Counted from the first letter of the stretch, positions 17,539-26,071 are shown. The stretch: 64,000 nucleotides of DNA from Paenibacillus sp. BIHB 4019 (GCF_002741035.1 NZ_CP016808.1:3162001-3226000); one strand, 5' to 3'. Made by a program: numbers and translations. Notes: generated from the sequence alone by a model not told the origin.

Positions 17539-17633
17539 AGGCTATTCAAAAAACAAGGAAGCTCTGAATGTACTAGCGCTGCTCTAATCTCCTGTATACT
17601 TAAACCCATTAAAGATTTTGTTGTAAGCTTCAT
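17535..17633 (-). CDS. 32-residue small protein, first of a tiny operon
   Basis: A 32-codon frame beginning MKLTTKSLMGLSIQEIRAAL, ending in FLNSL. AGGAGG at 17640-17645 lies 6 nt before its ATG, the best ribosome site in this 1-kb region. The product is amphipathic, without a clear membrane helix. The stop overlaps the start of the membrane peptide by four bases. It could be a partner or leader for that peptide. The family is unknown. Confidence 0.55.
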   Translation of the reverse strand: MKLTTKSLMGLSIQEIRAALVHSELPCFLNSL

Positions 17634-17788
17634 GAGGAACCTCCTGATTTATATGAAGTTATTTTAGCGGTATTACGTGAACGAAAATGAGCTAGAATTG
17701 GACCGTAATTAGCGTCACACGTCTTTCCGATAAACTTGGCGGACACAGCCGCAGCTATTTTAACAGGATCACGGGTTATGGCACAGAC

Positions 17789-17920
17789 CGCGGACTTAGG
17801 AGCCGCTAATGCGCTGTAAATGGACATTTTATTGGGAAAATGGTAGTGATAATGGCTCTCCTGTCCGCTTACGTCCTGAAATCGGCTCAAAAGTCAGAAT
17901 AGCGGAATCTCAGTCCTCAG
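17789..17920 (+). repeat. Dispersed intergenic repeat, copy A
   Basis: Begins CGCGGACTTAGGAGCCGCTA and ends near CGGAATCTCAGTCC. The reverse complement of 31393-31523 aligns along its whole length, with shared blocks such as CTAATGCGCTG, CTCCTGTCCGC and CTGAAATC. It lies outside genes at both places. A related half-unit (GGCGGACACAGCCGC) lies just upstream. Confidence 0.6.
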
Positions 17921-18175
17921 TCCCGATCTGGTTGCATATGTGCCCTAGCAGGCCCGTTGTGAAATGTTATTATAACACTTTCAACTGTGAATTTTGTTTT
18001 GTTTATCCATAATAATAAAAAATCCTGAATGATAAAATTTAGTCGCTGGCGTAAATATTGAATTAGGCAGGCAAGTGTTTAAATGAATTCAGACGATGAT
18101 GAATCTATGCTTATCCATGCAATCGAGCGATTAAACGTCCGTCGTAATTGTAACCCCGAACGAGGTGGTAGGTTA

Positions 18176-18279
18176 ATGTTTAATTTAACGAGCTTTGGAA
18201 AACGATCCTTCCGCTGTTCATGCTTGCTCTAATCATAGCCTATCTGATATTGATCTTTGCTTTGAGAAAAAAAGTGTGA
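18176..18279 (+). pseudogene. Frame-broken small membrane protein gene
   Basis: ATG 18176 has a good AGGTGG ribosome site but its frame ends after 18 codons. Shifting by one base near 18187 opens a frame that encodes LWKTILPLFMLALI, AYLILIFAL and RKKV before TGA at 18277. That would be a single membrane helix with a basic end, like the peptide at 17440. The likeliest reading is a one-base change in a 34-residue small membrane protein. A sequencing error or an unrelated overlap cannot be excluded. Confidence 0.35.
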
Positions 18280-18388
18280 GAGCATAAATCATGCATGCCT
18301 CGATTTAAAATGGATTCACCGAAGCGGGAATTCCTTACTTTCGCATGAAGATTTTTAAAGCAAAACGTTGGACCTAATGGCGGAAATA

Positions 18389-18417
18389 TTGACTTAAGGC
18401 GCTATAAAGGGTATTAT
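18389..18417 (+). promoter_or_regulatory. SigA-type promoter of the small Cys protein gene
   Basis: TTGACT at 18389-18394 and TATTAT at 18412-18417 with a 17-nt spacer. It lies 38 bp upstream of the proposed start at 18455. Confidence 0.7.
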
Positions 18418-18454
18418 TACACAATCTTGAATACGAACAGTAAGGGTGAAAATC

Positions 18455-18733
18455 TTGAATTCGAAACTGCAGATTAAGAACGTTATTTTAGCCGACAAAG
18501 ATCTTGCCTCAGGGTTATATCAGTTCATCATGACACTTAGTGAAGGTTCTAAGGCGCGTTTGTTCTACAGCCAGAAGCCAGTATGGAGATTAACAGGCGT
18601 TACGCGTATGCTGAACGTGCCGTGTCCATTGTGCCGGAAAGACTACTACTGTAATTGCTTTGAGAAGAACATTGCTCATTTCAATCAGCAGATCATCGAG
18701 AAGGATCTTATTCCGGAACCGACGAATAGCTAA
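18455..18733 (+). CDS. 92-residue conserved-looking protein with Cys cluster
   Basis: About 92 residues from TTG 18455, chosen because AAGGGTG lies 6 nt upstream; a GTG at 18446 is the alternative. The middle is rich in basic and aromatic residues. Residues about 55-70 contain CPLCRKDYYCNCF, four cysteines that could bind a metal or form disulfides. No signal peptide or membrane helix is seen. A near-consensus promoter and a strong terminator frame it, so it is a single-gene transcript. The family is not recognised with certainty. Confidence 0.75.
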   Translation: MNSKLQIKNVILADKDLASGLYQFIMTLSEGSKARLFYSQKPVWRLTGVTRMLNVPCPLCRKDYYCNCFEKNIAHFNQQIIEKDLIPEPTNS

Positions 18734-18753
18734 TACTTGTTTGAAAAAAGATT

Positions 18754-18800
18754 AAAAAAACAGGCATCCCCGCCGCTGGCTGGTGGATGCCTGTTTTTTT
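18754..18800. terminator. Bidirectional terminator between convergent genes
   Basis: AAAAAAACAGGCATCC pairs with GGATGCCTGTTTTTTT. A- and T-tracts on both sides allow it to serve the Cys protein gene and argS. Confidence 0.85.
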
Positions 18801-18811
18801 GCGCTTTATGC

Positions 18812-20509
18812 CTAAATTTCCTTCGGCGTCTTCAAGCCGAGCAGCTCTAAGCCTTCCTTAAGCACATCGGCAGCCACCTGCACCAGCTTAAGCTTAACGA
18901 TCCGCTCCCCAGCGTCCCCAGCGAGCACCTTGTCGTGATGATAGAAACGGTTGAACGCTTGGGCGAGCTGAATCAAATATCTGGCGAGAATGGATGGCTC
19001 ATGCCGTTTGGCGGCGTCTCCAAGGACTGCTGTGTAGCGCAAAAGCATCTTCATTAGCAGCCAAGCATAATCGCCTGTCACATACTCATAATCGGCAGGC
19101 TGAGGTGCTGCGGCGACGTCGCTGCCGGCCGCTTTTGCCAATATCCGCTGCGTTCTGGCGTAAGCATATTGCACGTACGGGCCCGTTTCCCCTTCAAAAT
19201 TCAGTACATCCTCCAGCACAAAATCGACCGCAAGCAATCTCGTATTTTTGAGATCCCCGAACACGACGGCGCCGATGCCAACCGCTTCGGCTACCTCGGC
19301 CTTTCCTGCTAGCGCTGGATTCTTTTCCTCTATTTTTTGCAAAGCCCGCTGTACCGCTTCATCCAGCACTTCTTCTAGAAAAACGACCTTGCCGCGGCGA
19401 GTGGACATTTTTTGCCCATCCAGCTTCATAAGCCCGAACGGGATATGCTTGCAGGCGGCTGCCCAGGCAAAGCCCATTTTCTCAAGCACGAGAAACAGCT
19501 GGCGGAAATGCAGCGATTGCTCCGAGCCGACAACATACAGCAGCTCGCTGCCCTTCATTTCTTCATGGCGATATATGGCGGTCGCCAAGTCGCGCGTCGC
19601 ATAGATGGATGTGCCATCGGATTTTCGAATGAGGCAGGGCGGCAGCTCATGCTCATCCAGCCGGACGACCTGTGCGCCTTCACTTTCCTCCAGCAGTTGC
19701 TGCTCCTGAAGCTGCTGGACGACGGCGTCCATTTTATCGTTATAGAAGCTTTCGCCGAGAAAATGGTCAAAGCTCACGCCTAGCCGTGCATACAGCTTAT
19801 TGAACTCCTTCAGGCTGTCGGCAATAAACTGGCTCCAGCAGCGAATCGCTTCAGCATCGCCAGCTTCCAGCTTGGCGAACCAGCTGCGCGCCTCATCCTC
19901 CAGCGCGGGATGCTGCTCTGCCTCTTCGTGAAAACGCACATACAGCTCCAAATAGCCCTTAATGGGATCTGCTGCAAGCTGCTGCTCGTCGCCCCATTTC
20001 AGATAGGCGGTAATCATCTTGCCGAACTGCGTGCCCCAATCGCCCAAATGATTGACGCTGACCGTCTCATAGCCAACCTTGCGCAAAATATGGTACAGCG
20101 CATTGCCGATCATCGTCGAGCGCAAATGCCCAATGCCAAACGGCTTCGCAATATTGGGCGAAGACATGTCGATGATGACGCGCTCTCCATTCCCAATGGC
20201 TGCGTGCATGAGGGTTCCGCTCTTCCAATCTGCAATAAGCTGCGCGGCTGCCAGCTCCCGGTTCCATTTGAAATTCAAATAGGGTCCGGCAGCCCGAACG
20301 CTCCAGCCCGCATCTGCCAGCAGGGGCTCAAGCCAAGCAGCGATGCTAGCGGGGCTTTGTTTCATCGTGCGAGCTAACGTGAAGCAGGGGAAGGCGACAT
20401 CGCCAAGCTCCTCATCGGGCGGGTATTCCAGCAGGGGCCGAATTTCTGCTTCGGGCAGAGCGAGGGCTTTCGCCAAAGCCAGCGCAATTTTGTCCATTAA
20501 CAGCATCAT
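18812..20509 (-). CDS. argS: Arginyl-tRNA synthetase, Streptococcus/eukaryote-like type
   Basis: Class I synthetase of about 565 residues that charges tRNA-Arg. An N-terminal Arg-tRNA-synthetase additional domain is followed by the HIGH-type motif in FGIGHLRS, NHLGDWGTQFGK, the KMSKS-type KMSTRRGK, and the DALR anticodon-binding C-terminus ending ELLGLKTPKEI. The motif wording (SSPNIAKPF, HLGDWGTQFG, GETGPYVQYAYAR) follows the streptococcal/yeast form and not the B. subtilis housekeeping form. GGAGAGG precedes a run of four ATG codons at 20515-20504; 20509 has good spacing. A T-box leader lies upstream. It may be a second, regulated copy. Confidence 0.9.
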   Translation of the reverse strand: MMLLMDKIALALAKALALPEAEIRPLLEYPPDEELGDVAFPCFTLARTMKQSPASIAAWLEPLLADAGWSVRAAGPYLNFKWNRELAAAQLIADWKSGTLMHAAIGNGERVIIDMSSPNIAKPFGIGHLRSTMIGNALYHILRKVGYETVSVNHLGDWGTQFGKMITAYLKWGDEQQLAADPIKGYLELYVRFHEEAEQHPALEDEARSWFAKLEAGDAEAIRCWSQFIADSLKEFNKLYARLGVSFDHFLGESFYNDKMDAVVQQLQEQQLLEESEGAQVVRLDEHELPPCLIRKSDGTSIYATRDLATAIYRHEEMKGSELLYVVGSEQSLHFRQLFLVLEKMGFAWAAACKHIPFGLMKLDGQKMSTRRGKVVFLEEVLDEAVQRALQKIEEKNPALAGKAEVAEAVGIGAVVFGDLKNTRLLAVDFVLEDVLNFEGETGPYVQYAYARTQRILAKAAGSDVAAAPQPADYEYVTGDYAWLLMKMLLRYTAVLGDAAKRHEPSILARYLIQLAQAFNRFYHHDKVLAGDAGERIVKLKLVQVAADVLKEGLELLGLKTPKEI

Positions 20510-20550
20510 CATCATCCTCTCCAAATAATCGTTCAGGCCAGAGCGGCACG

Positions 20551-20815
20551 CAAAAAAGACCCCGTCTCTAAAAATAAGAGACGAGGCCTGTTATCCCCGC
20601 GGTACCACTCTTGTTGCCGCCTCCGCACAGAAGCATAGAGGGGCATCTCGCCGTTGTAACGGTGCTGAACCGGACGTCCCTAGCACGATTGCTCGTTTCA
20701 GGCCGCCATCTCCCGGGTGCGCTTCACCTAATTGTCCATTGCCGGCTCCCACTGTCCCGGCTCGCTTGAAATGGCACCCATATAGGTTACTCTCCCGTTC
20801 CTTGATGTTAATTAA
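20551..20815 (-). promoter_or_regulatory. T-box riboswitch of argS, specifier CGC
   Basis: On the minus strand the leader contains GAGTGGTACCGCG (T-box core, about 20597-20612), then a terminator hairpin with GAGACGGGGTCTTTTTT ending at about 20551. The Stem I part lies at about 20700-20815. GAAG-CGC-ACC at 20717-20725 has the form of a specifier loop; CGC is an arginine codon and matches the downstream gene. Uncharged tRNA-Arg would stabilise the antiterminator and switch argS on. Confidence 0.88.
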
Positions 20816-20876
20816 CAGCTATCATATCGGATACGATCAGAAAAATCAATCCGTTTTTAATCGGCCAAGCTTGCAG

Positions 20877-21842
20877 CTATTCTTTCTCGGTTACGAGGCA
20901 TAGGCTCTCAATTGCCTGGCGTATAATCGAGCATGAGCGCTCCATCAGCCGCTGCTCCCGCGACGTCAGCTTGAGCTCGACGATTTCCTTAACCCCGCAG
21001 CGGGCGATGATGGCAGGGACTCCGGCGCATACTTGCCGCTGGCCGTATTCGCCGTTTAATATCGCAGACACGGCAATAATGCGATGCTCATCGTTTAGAA
21101 TAGAGCGGGTAATATGTGCCAGCGCATTGCCGATGCCAAAGCTGGTCGAGCCTTTGCGCGTATAGATTTCCCAGCCGGCATTGCGGGTCTGCTCCGCGAG
21201 CGCTCCGAGCTTCACATGCCCGAAGCGCTCGGGATGCTGGGCCAAAATATGCAGCAGCGGCTTGCCGCCAACCGTCACATGCGACCAGGCGGGAAACTGC
21301 GACTCGCCATGCTCTCCAAGCACATAGCCCTGCACGCTGCGGGCATCCACAGGAAAATGCTCGCAGAGCAGCGTCTTGAGCCGCGAGGAGTCGATGGACG
21401 TTCCGGTGCCAATCACTTGGCAACGCGGCATGCCGGACAGCTCCCACACGACATACGTCACAATATCCACAGGATTGGCGGCCGCTACAAAAATTCCGTT
21501 GAATCCGCTGTTCATAATGCGCGGAATCATCGTTTCATAAATCTCGCGCACTGTATGCAGCACATCGAGCCGATCGTCGCTGCCGACGGGGTATGCTCCG
21601 GCACATAGAAGAATAACGTCCACATCTCCGCATTGCTCCAGCGTTCCAGCAGCAACCTTTGTGCGGCCATGGACAAAGTCCATGCTGTGCGACAAATCGA
21701 GCGCCTGTGCGTAGGCCCGGTCGAACGTGCGGTCAATGAGCAGCAGCTCATCGCAAATCGACTGGTTAATTAAGGCATACGCGCAGCTTGAACCGACCTG
21801 ACCGACTCCTACAATGGCGACCTTGCGCGCTTTGTTTGCCAT
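20877..21842 (-). CDS. ldh: L-lactate dehydrogenase-like, altered specificity loop
   Basis: 321 residues of the LDH/MDH family with Rossmann motif GVGQVGSS, Asp151/Arg154 and catalytic His178 in GEHGES. The catalytic Arg is kept at residue 91. The mobile specificity loop normally reads AGANQKPGETR, but here it is AGAYPVGSDDR, so the lactate-determining Gln (Q102 of standard numbering) is Pro85. The overall length and the rest of the site fit LDH. The loop change may alter the 2-keto acid accepted, which is inference. The gene stands alone, downstream of the DnaA-box region and before the argS leader. Confidence 0.85.
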   Translation of the reverse strand: MANKARKVAIVGVGQVGSSCAYALINQSICDELLLIDRTFDRAYAQALDLSHSMDFVHGRTKVAAGTLEQCGDVDVILLCAGAYPVGSDDRLDVLHTVREIYETMIPRIMNSGFNGIFVAAANPVDIVTYVVWELSGMPRCQVIGTGTSIDSSRLKTLLCEHFPVDARSVQGYVLGEHGESQFPAWSHVTVGGKPLLHILAQHPERFGHVKLGALAEQTRNAGWEIYTRKGSTSFGIGNALAHITRSILNDEHRIIAVSAILNGEYGQRQVCAGVPAIIARCGVKEIVELKLTSREQRLMERSCSIIRQAIESLCLVTEKE

Positions 21843-21962
21843 CCTTATGCATCTCCTCCGCCGTTAACCTCGTTACGCTATTATATGCGGCATCCAGCCC
21901 ATGATGTGACGGCCATGTTCAATCCATGTTTGTCTATGTCACATGGAAGCAAAAGCGTGAAA

Positions 21963-22114
21963 ATATGCACATTTTGATCTGCCAGCCAATGGAGGATAGC
22001 GCTGTGCTTGTCAACATATCCACAGAGTTATGCACATTATCAACAGTGTTCAAATGGAGTATTTTCCGCCACCTCCAATACTTATCCACAAGTGAACAGG
22101 GAGGATTGTCCACA
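21963..22114 (+). promoter_or_regulatory. Cluster of DnaA-box-like sites
   Basis: Six 9-mers within 152 bp, all in the same orientation: ATATGCACA (21963), ATATCCACA (22016), TTATGCACA (22028), TTATCAACA (22037), TTATCCACA (22082, the exact strong box) and TTGTCCACA (22106). Two fit TTATNCACA exactly and the rest have one mismatch. They occupy the divergent gap between ldh and the DMT transporter gene. Possible roles are DnaA titration or DnaA-controlled transcription. The 90-codon ORF that crosses them is not convincing. Confidence 0.6.
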
Positions 22115-22243
22115 CTGTACAGGTCGGAAGTCCTAAGGTTGAATATAGATAAACCGCTTATTTTCGTACATTTACAATCTAACTTTCAGCTGTCATGATA
22201 GGGAAAGTATATGTGGGCAGACACAGATGGAGGAATGGATTTC

Positions 22244-23320
22244 ATGTGGCTTGTATTATCCTTGCTGGCGGCGACGAGCTTTGGGCTGCGGGGGATTTTG
22301 TATCATTGGACGAGCCAGCAGGCGCTTAATCGCAATGCGCTGCTGTGCGGTGTATTTTTCTCAGGGGCGCTGATTACACTTGTTTGTACGCTGGCGACTG
22401 GAGCATCTTTCACCGTTTCATCGCTTATTGGCGTGCAGATGGGACTGCTCTCTTTCGGAGCAAATGCGAGCATGTTCAAGGGCTTTGCCGTGGGCAAAGC
22501 CTCTATTGTTGCGATTTTGACCGCGCTTCCTTCGGCAATTGTCGTCGTTGTCGCCTTCGCGGTATGGGGCGAGACGCTCAATATTGCGCAGCTCAGCTCC
22601 TTTATTATCATTATTGCGGGTATATTGCTGGTGCGTTATTCCAATGATATTACCCGTGGCAATTTGCAAGGAGCGCAATGGGGGCTGCTGGCGATGCTGC
22701 TGTTTGCCGGAAACGATTTATCGGGAAAATGGTCGACGATGATGGATGCGCCGTTGTTTCCGACGCTTGTCTGCATGTTCAGCAGCGGCTCGATCTGCTT
22801 TGGGCTTTGGTGGCTGCGCGACCTGCGCTCCGTACGTGCTGCTTCTGCGGCAGCAGGCCAAGCAGCGCAGGAGATAGCGGCAGGTGCCGCTGCAACGACT
22901 CTTAATGCTGTTCATTCTCTTAATGCTCCTGCTGTTCTTAATATTGTTAATGTGGTTCAAACTGATATTACGGGCGGCGCCAGAAACGGGACTGCGAGTC
23001 CAAGCACTCAGCCAATCGTGAGCGCGGCAGTTCCAGCGGCCAACCGGGCAGGCACAGCAGGCAAACGCAGCTGGAGCTTCCGCCGCACGTTTTCCGTCGG
23101 GATGGCGGTCGGCATTACCAATGCTGTGGGCATGATGTTTATTGTGACGGCCTTTGATGTGGGGAAGGCGGGGCTGGTGTCGGCCGTAACGGCGCTTAAT
23201 GTGCTAATTGTACTGCTCTATACGCGGTTTGTAGTGAAGGAGCGGTTCTCCAAACTGGAGACGATCGGGATTTCAACCGCGTTCGCAGGCATCCTGCTCT
23301 TGCGTTTGTATGGCTCTTAA
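22244..23320 (+). CDS. EamA/DMT-family transporter with long central loop
   Basis: About 358 residues from ATG 22244 (GGAGG 10 nt upstream; the ATG at 22211 has only a weak site). Ten hydrophobic segments form two EamA halves: residues about 1-140 and, after a loop, 280-358 (FSVGMAVGITNAVGMMFIVTAF, GILLLRLYG). Between helices 6 and 7 there is a loop of about 85 residues rich in Ala, Thr and Asn, unusually long for the family. The protein is an inner-membrane exporter or importer of small metabolites; the substrate is unknown. Confidence 0.83.
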   Translation: MWLVLSLLAATSFGLRGILYHWTSQQALNRNALLCGVFFSGALITLVCTLATGASFTVSSLIGVQMGLLSFGANASMFKGFAVGKASIVAILTALPSAIVVVVAFAVWGETLNIAQLSSFIIIIAGILLVRYSNDITRGNLQGAQWGLLAMLLFAGNDLSGKWSTMMDAPLFPTLVCMFSSGSICFGLWWLRDLRSVRAASAAAGQAAQEIAAGAAATTLNAVHSLNAPAVLNIVNVVQTDITGGARNGTASPSTQPIVSAAVPAANRAGTAGKRSWSFRRTFSVGMAVGITNAVGMMFIVTAFDVGKAGLVSAVTALNVLIVLLYTRFVVKERFSKLETIGISTAFAGILLLRLYGS

Positions 23321-23373
23321 TGTGAAGCGGACCGCGCTGAATACAGGCGAGTTAAGTACGAAACGTCTATAAC

Positions 23374-23402
23374 TTTAGAAAACTCAGTGAAAGTGTTATA
23401 AT
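23374..23402 (+). promoter_or_regulatory. SigA-type promoter of the alcohol dehydrogenase gene
   Basis: TTTAGA (23374-23379, 4/6) and a perfect TATAAT (23397-23402) with a 17-nt spacer, 43 bp before ATG 23446. GTGAAAGTG overlaps the spacer. Confidence 0.65.
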
Positions 23403-23445
23403 ACAACCGTTCACTTATTTTACTTAACGGGAGGTTTCACTTACT

Positions 23446-24609
23446 ATGAAAGATTTTGAATTGTACAACCCAACCAAGCTCATATTCGGAGCAGGGAAGG
23501 TACAGCAGCTTGGAGAGCTGGTCAAGCCATACGGGACGCAAGTTCTGCTCGTATACGGCGGCGGAAGCATCAAGCGTTCGGGGCTTTATGACGAAGTGAT
23601 TTCCCAATTAAATAGCATTGGCGCAACCGTTCATGAACTGTCTGGCGTGGAGCCGAATCCGCGCCTGACGACAATTAATAAAGGGATCGACATTTGCCGC
23701 AGCGAAAAAATCGAGTTCGTGCTCGCCGTAGGCGGCGGCAGCGTGCTGGATGCTTCCAAGGCAATTGCGGCTGGGGCGCTCTATGATGGCGATGTGTGGG
23801 ATTTCACGATCCGCAAAGCAGTCATCCAAGAGGCATTGCCGATCGGCACCGTGCTGACGCTTGCCGCTACCGGCTCGGAAATGAACGGCAACGCGGTTAT
23901 TTCCAACTGGGAAACGCAGCAAAAACGCGGCCTCGGCAGCAAGCTTGTTTATCCGAAGTTTTCGATTCTTGATCCGAAGCTGACGTATTCCGTGCCGAAG
24001 GATCAGACGGCGAACGGCATCGTCGACATCATGTCGCATGTGTTCGAGCAATATTTCTCCCTAACGACCAATACGCCGCTGCAGGAGCGCTTTGCAGAAT
24101 CCATTTTGCAAACGGTCATTGAAAATGGGGAAAAAGCAATCGAAAACGGCTCCGACTATGACGCCAGAGCGAATTTGCTGCTCGCTGGCACCTTTGCGCT
24201 CAACGGCACACTGCCGATTGGCGTCGTGACGGACTGGGCGTCGCATGGCATTGAGCATGAGGTAAGTGCGATTTATGATATCGCGCATGGCGCAGGACTT
24301 GCGATCATCTTCCCTAACTGGATGAAGCATGTGTATCAAGAGCGTATTGACCGCTTCGTGCAATATGCGGTACGGGTATGGAACATCGATCCGAGCGGCA
24401 AATCCGATGAGGAAGTGGCGCTTGCGGGTATCGAAGCGACACGCGCCTACTTTACGCGCATTGGCGAGCCTGCAACACTTGGCGAGCTGGGCATTGGGGG
24501 CGAGAACATTGACCGAATGGCGGCGGAAGCGACCGTATTCGGCCCAATCGGCTCCTTCAAGAGCTTGGACAAGGAAGCGGTCAAGAGCATCTTGACGGCG
24601 AGCCTGTAA
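23446..24609 (+). CDS. Iron-type alcohol dehydrogenase (YqhD/BdhA-like)
   Basis: 387 residues of the Fe-dependent alcohol dehydrogenase family, NAD(P)H-linked aldehyde reductase. The start [15 protein letters not shown], the nucleotide loop [21 protein letters not shown], and metal ligands in the D...H...H pattern ([29 protein letters not shown]) are all present. The wording is close to B. subtilis YugJ/YugK and clostridial butanol dehydrogenase. A GGGAGG ribosome site lies 12 nt before the ATG. It is a single-gene unit with its own promoter and terminator. The physiological substrate is not known. Confidence 0.9.
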   Translation: MKDFELYNPTKLIFGAGKVQQLGELVKPYGTQVLLVYGGGSIKRSGLYDEVISQLNSIGATVHELSGVEPNPRLTTINKGIDICRSEKIEFVLAVGGGSVLDASKAIAAGALYDGDVWDFTIRKAVIQEALPIGTVLTLAATGSEMNGNAVISNWETQQKRGLGSKLVYPKFSILDPKLTYSVPKDQTANGIVDIMSHVFEQYFSLTTNTPLQERFAESILQTVIENGEKAIENGSDYDARANLLLAGTFALNGTLPIGVVTDWASHGIEHEVSAIYDIAHGAGLAIIFPNWMKHVYQERIDRFVQYAVRVWNIDPSGKSDEEVALAGIEATRAYFTRIGEPATLGELGIGGENIDRMAAEATVFGPIGSFKSLDKEAVKSILTASL

Positions 24610-24631
24610 GCCAGGAAGTCAAGCTTTTATA

Positions 24632-24680
24632 AAGCATTCAGGTACTGCTGCGCAAGCAGCACGCCTGAGTGCTTTTTTTT
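24632..24680 (+). terminator. Terminator of the alcohol dehydrogenase gene
   Basis: AAGCATTCAGG pairs with CCTGAGTGCTT, with an inner GCTGC/GCAGC stem, then a run of eight T. Confidence 0.85.
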
Positions 24681-24841
24681 CTGGCGAGCAAGGGGGTCAG
24701 TTGTGCTCCAATCCTTGAAATTTCAATGATGGAATAGAAAATCTCTATTATCCGTGCCGTTGACCGCTGCATATATGGAGTGATAAGTTAAATTCATATA
24801 AAATAATCGGAATAATCGGATATTAGAGGAGGCTTTTTCAG

Positions 24842-26071
24842 ATGGGAGATCAAGCAGCAGCGTATCGTTTTGCCCGCAACTTGCCCGCACGATCAATTGG
24901 CGGAACGAAGGTGACAGACCCGCAGCATGTTCATTTGTCCTACGGCTTTCCGGCAACGGACTTGCTGCCGGTTGAGGAGCTGCATGCAGCGGCGGCGGAA
25001 GCTCTTAAATGGGACCGGGCGGATGCGCTCCATTATTCGGGAGCGAAGGGGCCAGCCCGCGTCAGGGATTGGGTGCTGGCACGTTCCCGCAAGTTCGGCA
25101 TTCATGCTGGGGCAGAAAACTTTATTCCGACCTTTGGCGCCATTCAAGGCATTGACCTGACCGCGCGAATTTTGCTAAACCCGGGGGATGAGGCTTGGGT
25201 AGAAGGGCCGACCTTCTTTAATGGCTTGCAGGCGTTCCGCGCAGCGGGTGCAGTCATCAAGTCGATCCCCGTCGATGAGGAGGGCCTTCAGGTCGAGCTG
25301 CTGGAAGCGGCCTTGAAGCAGGCAGCTGCAAGCAATGAGCCGATACCGAAGCTGCTGTACTGCATGCCGAACTATCATAATCCGACGGGTGTGAGCCTGT
25401 CGCTTGAGCGCAGGCGGAAAATTGCGGAGCTGGCGGTGGCCTACAATTTCCTCGTTTTGGAGGATGATGCTTATGCCGAGCTGAACATTAGCGGGGAGAC
25501 GCTTCCTGCGATCTATTCGTTTGCGCCTGAGCAGGTCATCTATGTCAGCACGTTCTCGAAGACGCTAGGCCCTGGACTGCGCCTCGGCTGGGCAATTGCC
25601 GCACCGGAGGTCATTACGCATATGGCGACGCTGTCGCTGGGAAGCCAGCTTAATCCTTTTACCCAAGAGGTTGTTGGCGAATTGCTGCAGCATTATGGGT
25701 TTGATGAGCAGGTAGCAAAACTTGCCGAGCGTTATAAATTGCAGCGCGATACGATGATTCAAGCGCTCAGGAGGGAATTTGCGGAGCATATTGCGGTACA
25801 GGCGCCGGATGGCGGATTTTTCGTCTGGGTGACGTTTGACGAGCAGGTGGATGTGCGGCAGTTTGCGCCAGCAGCGCTTGCGAAGGGCGTCAGCTTTGTG
25901 GCGGGCAATGCTTTTTTCGCGGATGGGCAGGGCTCCCGCCATTTGCGGCTGTGCTTTAGCTTCTGCAACACGGAGCAGATCGAACGCGGCATTAAGGCTT
26001 TGGCAGAAGCTTATTATGAAGCTTTGCAAGGCCTAGCGGCGCAGCAAGCTGTTCCCGAGCTGCAAGCCTAG
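24842..26071 (+). CDS. PLP-dependent aminotransferase, class I/II, MocR/LysN-like
   Basis: 409 residues with fold-type I aminotransferase features: SYGFPATDLLP, YSGAKGPARVRDW, CMPNYHNPTG, LVLEDDAYAELN, the PLP lysine in STFSKTLGPGLRLGW, and GGFFVWV. The pattern fits the 2-aminoadipate/aromatic aminotransferase group that also forms the C-terminal half of MocR regulators. No DNA-binding N-domain is present. GAGGAGG lies about 10 nt before ATG 24842. It is a monocistronic unit. The exact amino donor is not determined. Confidence 0.87.
   Translation: MGDQAAAYRFARNLPARSIGGTKVTDPQHVHLSYGFPATDLLPVEELHAAAAEALKWDRADALHYSGAKGPARVRDWVLARSRKFGIHAGAENFIPTFGAIQGIDLTARILLNPGDEAWVEGPTFFNGLQAFRAAGAVIKSIPVDEEGLQVELLEAALKQAAASNEPIPKLLYCMPNYHNPTGVSLSLERRRKIAELAVAYNFLVLEDDAYAELNISGETLPAIYSFAPEQVIYVSTFSKTLGPGLRLGWAIAAPEVITHMATLSLGSQLNPFTQEVVGELLQHYGFDEQVAKLAERYKLQRDTMIQALRREFAEHIAVQAPDGGFFVWVTFDEQVDVRQFAPAALAKGVSFVAGNAFFADGQGSRHLRLCFSFCNTEQIERGIKALAEAYYEALQGLAAQQAVPELQA

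Noticed and set aside
17630..17890. 86-codon minus-strand ORF whose stop overlaps the tiny operon
   Set aside because: Its first two thirds lie in the dispersed repeat and it lacks a ribosome site. The ATGA overlap at its end is expected one time in three once the downstream ATG exists.
17931..18010. TGTTATTATAACA palindrome as a promoter or operator
   Set aside because: The dyad is clear but no -35 at proper spacing and no gene start is close enough on either strand to assign it a role.
21926..22198. 90-codon ORF upstream of the DMT transporter
   Set aside because: It runs through the DnaA-box cluster, has no ribosome site at its start and gives a product of mixed, non-protein-like composition.
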